From: Massilia sp.
GTDB lineage: Bacteria > Pseudomonadota > Gammaproteobacteria > Burkholderiales > Burkholderiaceae_D
Direction: 5' to 3'
DNA length: 10,653 bases
Assembly (NCBI GenBank): GCA_003484545.1
Contig: DNCF01000516.1
Coordinates: 545-11,197, forward strand
Shown: one piece after another, positions 5,619-10,653 of the stretch
Layout of the letters: each line of letters opens with the position of its first letter
Position numbering within the stretch: position 1 is the stretch's first letter
Translations under genes and position numbers: made by a program
The notes under the pieces: model-generated
What the model was told of the DNA's origin: nothing
Databases searched by the model: none
What the model saw: only the letters and a program-made list of their open reading frames with translations

Positions 5619-5801
5619 ATGGCAGTTCAGCAGAATAAGAAGTCCCCATCGAAGCGCGGTATGCACCGTTCGCACGATTTCCTGGTTGCCCCTAACCTGG
5701 CAGTCGAGCCGACCACCGGTGAAACCCACCTGCGTCACCACATCAGCCCGAACGGCTTCTACCGTGGTCGCAAAGTCCTGAAGACCAAGAACGACGAGTA
5801 A
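5619..5801 (+). CDS. rpmF: 50S ribosomal protein L32
   Basis: This is ribosomal protein L32 of the large subunit, 60 residues, the normal length. The family hallmark starts the protein: MAVQQNKKSPSKRGMHRSHD, followed by the proline- and histidine-rich middle (THLRHHISPNGFYRGRKV). It lacks the four zinc-binding cysteines found in L32 of some bacteria, which is usual for this group. AGGAG (5609-5613) lies five bases before the ATG. Codons are the preferred set (CGT, GAA, AAG, CTG), as expected for an abundant protein. It has its own promoter and is followed by a strong hairpin terminator. Confidence 0.97.
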   Translation: MAVQQNKKSPSKRGMHRSHDFLVAPNLAVEPTTGETHLRHHISPNGFYRGRKVLKTKNDE

Positions 5802-5827
5802 TCGCCGTCTTGCTTTTCTGTACCATG

Positions 5828-5872
5828 AAAGCGGTGCAACGTATCTCAAGTGCGTGGCGCCGCTTTTTCTTT
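5828..5872 (+). terminator. Rho-independent terminator after rpmF
   Basis: AAAGCGGTGCAACG (5828-5841) pairs with CGTGGCGCCGCTTT (5853-5866) over 14 positions with one mismatch and one G-T pair. The loop has 11 bases. The right arm runs into TTTTTCTTT (5864-5872). It starts 26 bases after the rpmF stop codon. The plsX-fab genes must then use read-through or a promoter I cannot see in 5873-5992. Confidence 0.8.
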
Positions 5873-5992
5873 ATCCCCGGCCGCACCATCCGCACCGTCA
5901 TTTCCACGGTTGCCGTCTCGGGCTGGCGTCCTGCCGGCGAGCGCATGCACCCAGCCGCCCGCCCCCTGTGAGCCGCGGTTCGTACCTCCAAA

Positions 5993-7018
5993 ATGACAAT
6001 TAAAATTTCCATCGACTGTATGGGCGGAGACCACGGTCCCTCCGTTACGATCCCTGCAGCCCTATCGTTCCTGAAACAGCAGCCCGAAGCCGAACTGATC
6101 CTGGTTGGCCTCGAAGACGTCCTGCGCGCGGAACTGAAGAAACACAACGCCGACGCGAACCCGCGCCTGACCGTGAAGCACGCCTCCGAAGTGGTGGCGA
6201 TGGACGATCCGGTCGAGGTGGCCCTGCGCCGCAAGAAGGATTCCTCGATGCGCGTTGCGGTCGAGCTGGTGAAGGACGGCACGGCGACCGCCTGCGTCTC
6301 GGCCGGCAACACCGGCGCGCTGATGGCCGTGTCGCGCTATGTCCTGAAGACCATGGCCGGCGTCGACCGTCCGGCGATCTGCTCGATCCTGCCGAACCAG
6401 AAGAACGGCCCGACCTACATGCTCGACCTCGGCGCCAACGTCGACTGCGAGCCGCACCACCTGCACCAGTTCGCCATCATGGGTTCGGTCCTGTTCTCGG
6501 CCATGGAAGGCGTGCAGCGCCCGACCATCGGCCTGCTGAACGTGGGTACCGAAGAGATCAAGGGCAACGAGGTCGTCAAGAACACCGCCACCCTGCTGCG
6601 CGCCGACCACGAACGCGGTTCGCTCAACTTCTACGGCAACGTCGAAGGCAACGACATCTTCAAGGGCACGACCAACGTCGTGGTCTGCGACGGTTTCGTC
6701 GGCAACGTCACCCTGAAGGCGGTCGAAGGCCTCTCGCGCTTCGTGAAATCGGTCTTCAAGCAGAACGTGCTGTCGATGATGGGCGCGGTACTCGCCCGCA
6801 GCGCATTGAAGAAGCTCAACCCTGAGCGCTATAACGGCGCCAGCCTGCTCGGCCTGAAGGGCCTGGTGTTCAAAAGCCACGGCGGCGCGAATGCCTACGC
6901 CTTCGAGTGGGCGATCAAACGCGCCTTCGATGCGGCGAAATATAATGTACAAGAGCAATTGTCGGCGATGATAGCCGAACTGATGCCAGACACGCCTGAC
7001 GCCTCGCGCCAGGGCTGA
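5993..7018 (+). CDS. plsX: Phosphate acyltransferase PlsX
   Basis: PlsX converts acyl-ACP and phosphate into acyl-phosphate, which PlsY then uses to make lysophosphatidic acid at the inner membrane, the first step of phospholipid synthesis. The 341-residue length is normal. The N-terminal block ISIDCMGGDHGPSVTIPAAL (5-24) is the family signature. CVSAGNTGALMA (101-112), LDLGANVDC (145-152), NVGTEEIKGN (183-192) and VVCDGFVGNVTLKAVEG (230-246) follow in the expected order. The ATG at 5993 is the only possible start, because an in-frame TGA lies at 5969-5971. No Shine-Dalgarno is visible; the bases before the start read ACCTCC, the opposite polarity. The 191-base gap from rpmF holds a terminator and no clear promoter. 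fabH begins 26 bases downstream. Confidence 0.97.
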   Translation: MTIKISIDCMGGDHGPSVTIPAALSFLKQQPEAELILVGLEDVLRAELKKHNADANPRLTVKHASEVVAMDDPVEVALRRKKDSSMRVAVELVKDGTATACVSAGNTGALMAVSRYVLKTMAGVDRPAICSILPNQKNGPTYMLDLGANVDCEPHHLHQFAIMGSVLFSAMEGVQRPTIGLLNVGTEEIKGNEVVKNTATLLRADHERGSLNFYGNVEGNDIFKGTTNVVVCDGFVGNVTLKAVEGLSRFVKSVFKQNVLSMMGAVLARSALKKLNPERYNGASLLGLKGLVFKSHGGANAYAFEWAIKRAFDAAKYNVQEQLSAMIAELMPDTPDASRQG

Positions 7019-7044
7019 TTTCACGGAACAAGGGTGGAGACGTA

Positions 7045-8034
7045 ATGACTGTCTACAGCAAAATCATCGGTACCGGCAGCTACCTGCCGGCGCGCAGGGT
7101 CAGCAACGACGAGCTGGCGGCGCAACTGGCCGCCAAGGGCATCGAGACCTCGGACGAGTGGATCAGTTCGCGCAGCGGCATCTCGGCACGCCACTACGCC
7201 GAGCCCGAGCAGAAAGCCTCCGACCTCGCGGTCGAGGCGGCCCGGCGCGCGCTCGAGATGGCCGGCAAGACCCCGCTGGACATCGACATGGTGATCGTGG
7301 CCAGCTCCACCCCGGATTTCCCGGGCAGCTTCCCGAGCACCGCCTGCATCGTCCAGCGCAAGCTCGGCATGGGCAACCACAGCGCGGCCTTCGACGTGCA
7401 GGCCGTCTGCAGCGGCTTCGTCTACGCGCTCTCGACCGCCGACGCCTTCATCAAGTCCGGCATGCACAAGACCGTGCTGGTGGTCGGCGCCGAAGTGTTC
7501 TCGCGCATCCTGAATTTCGAGGACCGCACCACCTGCGTGCTGTTCGGCGACGGCGCCGGCGCGGTGGTGGTCGAGGCCTCGAGCGAGCCGGGCATCCTGG
7601 CCGCCAGGCTGCACGCCGACGGCACCCATTCCGACATCCTGGCGGTCAAGGGCGCGCCCGAAGGCGGCCCGACGGCGGCCAACGGCGGCTTCCTGCACAT
7701 GGATGGCCAGGCCGTGTTCAAGCTGGCCGTCACCGTGCTGGAAGAAGTCGCCACCGAAGTGCTGGACGCGGCCAAGATGCAGCCGTCCGACGTCGACTGG
7801 CTGATCCCGCACCAGGCCAACATCCGCATCATGAAGAGCACCGCCAAGAAACTCGGCCTGCCGATCGAGCGCATGGTCGTCACCGTCGACGAGCACGGCA
7901 ACACCTCGGCCGCCTCGATCCCGCTGGCGCTCGACATCGCCGTGCGCGACGGCCGCATCAAGCCGGGCGACAACATTCTGATGGAAGGCGTGGGCGGCGG
8001 CTTCACCTGGGGCGCGATCCTCGCCCGCATGTAA
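7045..8034 (+). CDS. fabH: 3-oxoacyl-ACP synthase III (FabH)
   Basis: FabH starts type II fatty acid synthesis by condensing acetyl-CoA with malonyl-ACP to give acetoacetyl-ACP. The protein has 329 residues. The thiolase-fold catalytic triad is complete: C122 in DVQAVCSGFVYAL, H256 in WLIPHQANIRIM and N286 in EHGNTSAASIPLAL. The early block TSDEWISSRSGISARHY (36-51) is the CoA-binding region with its tryptophan. The C-terminal LMEGVGGGFTWGAILARM is typical. GGTGGAGA (7033-7040) precedes the ATG by four bases. It lies 26 bases after plsX and 21 before fabD, in one operon. Confidence 0.97.
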   Translation: MTVYSKIIGTGSYLPARRVSNDELAAQLAAKGIETSDEWISSRSGISARHYAEPEQKASDLAVEAARRALEMAGKTPLDIDMVIVASSTPDFPGSFPSTACIVQRKLGMGNHSAAFDVQAVCSGFVYALSTADAFIKSGMHKTVLVVGAEVFSRILNFEDRTTCVLFGDGAGAVVVEASSEPGILAARLHADGTHSDILAVKGAPEGGPTAANGGFLHMDGQAVFKLAVTVLEEVATEVLDAAKMQPSDVDWLIPHQANIRIMKSTAKKLGLPIERMVVTVDEHGNTSAASIPLALDIAVRDGRIKPGDNILMEGVGGGFTWGAILARM

Positions 8035-8055
8035 TCACACAAGGACTAGAACAAG

Positions 8056-8994
8056 ATGAGCAAATTCGCATTCCTGTTTACCGGCCAGGGCGCGCAAGCG
8101 GTCGGCATGCTGAACGGCTTCGCCGGCAACCCGGTCGTCGAGCAAACCGTCGCCGAAGCGTCGGATGCCCTGGGCATGGACATCGGCAAGCTGATCGCCG
8201 AAGGCCCGAAGGAAGAACTCGACCTCACCACCAATACCCAGCCGGTGATGCTGACCGCCGCGGTCGCCGTCTACCGCGCCTGGATCGCCGCCGGCGGTCC
8301 GCAGCCCGCCGTCGTGGCCGGCCACAGCCTGGGCGAATACTCGGCCCTGGTCGCCGCCGGCGTGATCGATTTCAAGGACGCGGTGCCGCTGGTGCGCTTC
8401 CGCGCCCAATCGATGCAGGAAGCGGTGCCGGTCGGGCAGGGCGGCATGGCCGTCGTGCTGGGCCTGAATGCCGACGACGTGCGCGCAGTTTGTGCAGAGG
8501 CGGCGCAAGGCGAAGTCGTCGAAGCCGTGAACTTCAACGAGCCGACCCAGATCGTGATCGCCGGCCACACGGCCGCCATCGACCGCGCCTGCGAGATCGC
8601 CAAGGCCAAGGGCGCCAAGCGCGCCATGAAGCTGGCGGTGTCGGCGCCGTTCCACTCCTCGCTGTTGAAACCGGCATCGGACCGCCTGCGCGACTACATG
8701 GCGAAGCTCACTTTCAATGCGCCGCGTATCGATTTGATCAACAACGTCGATGTCGCTATCCTGAACGATCCGGAAGCGATCAAGGACGCCCTGGTGCGCC
8801 AGGCCGCCGGTCCCGTGCGCTGGGTCGAGACCATGCAGAAGATGGCCGCCGACGGCATCACCCAGGTCATCGAATGCGCCCCGAGCAAGACCCTGATCGG
8901 CATGGCCAAGCGCATCGACCCGGTGCTGGCCGGCGAAGCCCTGGTCGACCAGGCCGCGCTCGAGCGCGTACTCGCCGCCGTCAAGGCAGCCTGA
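8056..8994 (+). CDS. fabD: Malonyl-CoA:ACP transacylase (FabD)
   Basis: FabD moves malonyl groups from CoA to the phosphopantetheine of ACP, supplying the extender unit for FabH and FabF. The protein has 312 residues. The nucleophile is S91 in GHSLGEY. The malonate-binding arginine is R116 in RFRAQSM, the catalytic histidine H200 in SAPFHSSLL, and the oxyanion glutamine Q11 in FTGQGAQ; Q250 is also in place. Near the C-terminus the usual ECGPGKVL reads ECAPSKTL, a small departure that should not affect catalysis. AAGGA (8041-8045) lies ten bases before the ATG. It sits between fabH and fabG with short gaps. Confidence 0.97.
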   Translation: MSKFAFLFTGQGAQAVGMLNGFAGNPVVEQTVAEASDALGMDIGKLIAEGPKEELDLTTNTQPVMLTAAVAVYRAWIAAGGPQPAVVAGHSLGEYSALVAAGVIDFKDAVPLVRFRAQSMQEAVPVGQGGMAVVLGLNADDVRAVCAEAAQGEVVEAVNFNEPTQIVIAGHTAAIDRACEIAKAKGAKRAMKLAVSAPFHSSLLKPASDRLRDYMAKLTFNAPRIDLINNVDVAILNDPEAIKDALVRQAAGPVRWVETMQKMAADGITQVIECAPSKTLIGMAKRIDPVLAGEALVDQAALERVLAAVKAA

Positions 8995-9026
8995 ACCAAT
9001 TCGCACTAGATAAGGACAACAATTAG

Positions 9027-9764
9027 ATGAATCTGCAGAACCAAGTCGCCCTCGTCACCGGCGCATCGCGCGGCATCGGCAAGGCCATCGCCCTCGAACT
9101 GGCCCGCCAGGGCGCGAAAGTCGTCGGCACCGCCACCAGCGAAGCCGGCGCCGAAGCGATCGGCGCCTACCTGGCCGAATTCGGCGGCAAGGGCGTGGTG
9201 CTGAACGTCACCGACGCCGAGCGTTGCGCCGCCGTCGTCGACGAAGTGCAAAAGACCTTCGGCAGCCTGTCGATTCTCGTGAACAATGCCGGCATCACCC
9301 AGGACAACCTGGCCATGCGCATGAAGGACGAGGAGTGGGACAACGTCATCACCACCAACCTGACCGCGGTCGGACGCCTGTCGCGCCTGGTCCTGCGCGG
9401 CATGATGAAGGCCAAGGCTGGCCGCATCATCAACATCACCTCGGTGGTGGGCGCCTCGGGCAACCCGGGCCAGATGAACTACGCCGCCGCCAAGGCCGGC
9501 GTTGCCGGCATGACCCGCGCCCTGGCGCGCGAGATCGGCAGCCGCAACATCACCGTCAACTGCGTGGCGCCGGGCTTCATCGACACCGACATGACCAAGG
9601 CGCTGGGCGAAGGCCAGCACGAAGCGCTGCTGACCCAGATCCCGCTGGGCCGCCTGGGCCAGCCGGAAGACATCGCCCACGCGGTGGCCTTCCTGGCCGG
9701 TCCGACCGCCGCCTACATCACCGGCACCGAACTGCACGTGAACGGCGGCATGTACATGAATTGA
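9027..9764 (+). CDS. fabG: 3-oxoacyl-ACP reductase (FabG)
   Basis: FabG is the NADPH-dependent reductase that turns 3-oxoacyl-ACP into 3-hydroxyacyl-ACP in each round of elongation. It is a classical 245-residue short-chain dehydrogenase. The dinucleotide loop is TGASRGIGKA (11-20), followed by NNAG (86-89). The catalytic set is N111, S139 (NITSVVG), Y152 and K156 (YAAAK). APGFIDTDM (181-189) and the ending TELHVNGGMYMN are typical of FabG and set it apart from other members of the superfamily. AAGGA (9012-9016) lies ten bases before the ATG. The 180-base gap to acpP holds a hairpin and a promoter. Confidence 0.97.
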   Translation: MNLQNQVALVTGASRGIGKAIALELARQGAKVVGTATSEAGAEAIGAYLAEFGGKGVVLNVTDAERCAAVVDEVQKTFGSLSILVNNAGITQDNLAMRMKDEEWDNVITTNLTAVGRLSRLVLRGMMKAKAGRIINITSVVGASGNPGQMNYAAAKAGVAGMTRALAREIGSRNITVNCVAPGFIDTDMTKALGEGQHEALLTQIPLGRLGQPEDIAHAVAFLAGPTAAYITGTELHVNGGMYMN

Positions 9765-9774
9765 TGCGGAAATG

Positions 9775-9821
9775 CGCCGGGCAGGGCTTTCATCGCGTTT
9801 TGGCCTGTTCGAATCCCGGCG
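9775..9821 (+). other. Imperfect stem-loop after fabG
   Basis: CGCCGGG (9775-9781) pairs with CCCGGCG (9815-9821), and CAGG (9782-9785) can continue with CCTG (9804-9807) across a bulge. It begins ten bases after the fabG stop. Only a short T run follows some bases later (CTTTT near 9830-9835), so it may protect the 3' end or weaken read-through rather than fully terminate. Confidence 0.3.
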
Positions 9822-9865
9822 AATTCTCATCTTTTAGCAGAAGTTTCGGCTGAAATAACGTCAGA

Positions 9866-9887
9866 CGCCGAAAATAGTTTTTCGGCG
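9866..9887. repeat. Perfect 9-bp inverted repeat next to the acpP promoter
   Basis: CGCCGAAAA (9866-9874) and TTTTCGGCG (9879-9887) are perfect arms around TAGT. The right arm covers the -35 zone of the acpP promoter. It may be a terminator for fabG transcripts (the T run lies inside the arm), an operator for acpP, or both. Confidence 0.5.
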
Positions 9888-9895
9888 CGCAAACC

Positions 9896-9904
9896 TGATA
9901 AAAT
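9896..9904 (+). promoter_or_regulatory. Extended -10 promoter of acpP
   Basis: TGATAAAAT is an extended -10 (TG, one base, TAAAAT with five of six consensus bases), followed by a GC-rich discriminator, GCGCGC. The -35 zone about 17 bases upstream is T-rich without a good hexamer. The start near 9911 gives a leader of about 35 bases before acpP. A separate acpP promoter fits the need for much more ACP than enzyme. Confidence 0.6.
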
Positions 9905-9944
9905 GCGCGCACTTTCCGCAACACATACCTAATGGAGCCATAAC

Positions 9945-10184
9945 ATGTCGGATATCGAACAACGCGTTAAAAAAATCGTCGCTGAGCAACTGGGTGTTGC
10001 AGAAGCCGACATCAAAATCGAGTCCTCGTTCGTTGACGACCTCGGCGCTGATTCCCTGGACACCGTTGAACTGGTGATGGCCCTGGAAGACGAGTTCGAA
10101 ATGGAAATCCCTGACGAGCAGGCTGAAAAGATCACCACCGTCAAGCAAGCTATCGACTACGCAACCGCGCACGTCAAGGCCTAA
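9945..10184 (+). CDS. acpP: Acyl carrier protein
   Basis: ACP is the small acidic cytoplasmic protein that carries growing acyl chains on a phosphopantetheine arm. It has 79 residues and is strongly acidic. The attachment serine is S37 in DDLGADSLDTVELVMALE, the standard DSL motif at the start of helix II. The helix III acidic stretch EDEFEMEIPDE follows. GGAG (9934-9937) lies seven bases before the ATG. Codons include more GTT, GCT and GAA than in fabH, fabD and fabG, as expected for a highly expressed gene. It has its own promoter, and fabF follows after 28 bases, the usual order. Confidence 0.98.
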   Translation: MSDIEQRVKKIVAEQLGVAEADIKIESSFVDDLGADSLDTVELVMALEDEFEMEIPDEQAEKITTVKQAIDYATAHVKA

Positions 10185-10212
10185 GCTGTTTTAAGTTTTT
10201 CGGGAGAATCGC

Positions 10213-10653
10213 TTGAGTCGTTCACGCAACCGCCGCGTCGTCATTACCGGCCTGGGCTGCGTTTCACCTATCGGCAACACCGTTGCCGAAGCGTGGAGCG
10301 CGGCGCTGGCTGGCAAGTCGGGCATTGCCAACATCACCAAGTTCAATGCCGAGCCGTTTTCGACCCGTTTTGCGGGTGAGGTGAAGAACTTCAACGTCGA
10401 AGACTACCTGCCGGGCAAGGAAGGCCGTCACATGGATACCTTTATCCATTACGGCATGGCTGCCAGCATCCAGGCACTGCAGGATTCGGGTATTCAGGTT
10501 GCCGAGGAAAACGCCGACCGCATCGGCGCCATCGTCGGTTCGGGTATCGGCGGCCTGCCGATGATCGAAGCGACCAAGGAAGAATACGACGGCCGCGGCC
10601 CGCGCCGCATTTCGCCGTTCTTCGTCCCGGCCTCGATCATCAACATGATCTCG
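10213..10653 (+). CDS. fabF: 3-oxoacyl-ACP synthase II (FabF), 5' part, cut by the window end
   Basis: FabF elongates acyl-ACP with malonyl-ACP, and in E. coli it also tunes membrane unsaturation at low temperature. Only the first 147 codons are present. The start RNRRVVITGLGCVSPIGNTV is the FabF signature, followed by FNAEPFSTRFAGEV, then IGAIVGSGIGGLP and RRISPFFVPASIINMIS, all in family order. The catalytic cysteine and two histidines lie beyond the window. Translation appears to start at a TTG (10213-10215): GGGAG (10202-10206) lies six bases before it, and no ATG or GTG in frame gives a full N-terminus. The gap to acpP is 28 bases, so the two are probably co-transcribed. Confidence 0.95.
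   Translation, partial: MSRSRNRRVVITGLGCVSPIGNTVAEAWSAALAGKSGIANITKFNAEPFSTRFAGEVKNFNVEDYLPGKEGRHMDTFIHYGMAASIQALQDSGIQVAEENADRIGAIVGSGIGGLPMIEATKEEYDGRGPRRISPFFVPASIINMIS

Noticed and set aside
8035..9006. A 323-codon minus-strand frame opposite fabD
   Set aside because: Its H-, D-, R- and G-rich composition is that of a reverse-strand shadow of fabD.
7158..9026. A 622-codon open frame on the plus strand across fabH and fabD
   Set aside because: It is an alternate frame of two certain genes, rich in R, G, A and P, with no recognisable motif.
1..10653. tRNA, rRNA, CRISPR array, transposase, phage or toxin-antitoxin genes
   Set aside because: I looked on both strands and found no cloverleaf-like sequence, regular spacer-repeat array, terminal inverted repeats with a transposase, or small two-gene module. 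The window is core genome with a modest accessory part at the left.

Overview
The window is GC-rich chromosomal DNA, most likely from a betaproteobacterium of the order Burkholderiales. The family Oxalobacteraceae (Massilia, Telluria or a relative) is my best guess. The basis is the gene order maf / yceD-rpmF-plsX-fabH-fabD-fabG-acpP-fabF, the strong GC bias at third codon positions, and the feel of the protein sequences. The genus is inference.

Left part, minus strand (about 1-4742). Reading along transcription, from right to left, this holds: a Maf/YceF-type nucleotide pyrophosphatase; a chimeric ORF whose first half is an RsmI-like tetrapyrrole-methylase-fold protein and whose second half looks like the C-terminal end of a family 3 glycoside hydrolase; a secreted TPR protein with its own control region and terminator; a cysteine-rich NAD(P)H-dependent flavodoxin-fold oxidoreductase; and a GNAT acetyltransferase with a near-consensus sigma-70 promoter buried in a dyad. 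A degenerate array of about 16-bp repeats runs through the stop codon of the oxidoreductase.

Right part, plus strand (about 4889-10653). A strong promoter, divergent from maf, drives yceD. A long stem-loop with a T tract and an extended -10 promoter precede rpmF (ribosomal protein L32). A second strong hairpin terminator follows rpmF. Then come plsX, fabH, fabD and fabG, tightly packed, then a separate promoter region and acpP, then fabF, which runs off the window. This is the conserved phospholipid and fatty acid synthesis cluster. PlsX makes acyl-phosphate from acyl-ACP. FabD loads malonate onto ACP, FabH starts chains, FabG reduces the beta-keto group, FabF elongates, and AcpP carries the chain. 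The separate signals before rpmF and acpP would let these two abundant products be made at a different level from the enzymes.

I see no phage, transposase, CRISPR array, tRNA, rRNA or defence system. Most of the window is ordinary core genome. The item most deserving a second look is the chimeric ORF at 3468-4109. The two-tier control region of the TPR gene, the dyad on the GNAT promoter and the stem-loop between yceD and rpmF come next. No intergenic stretch exceeds about 210 bases.
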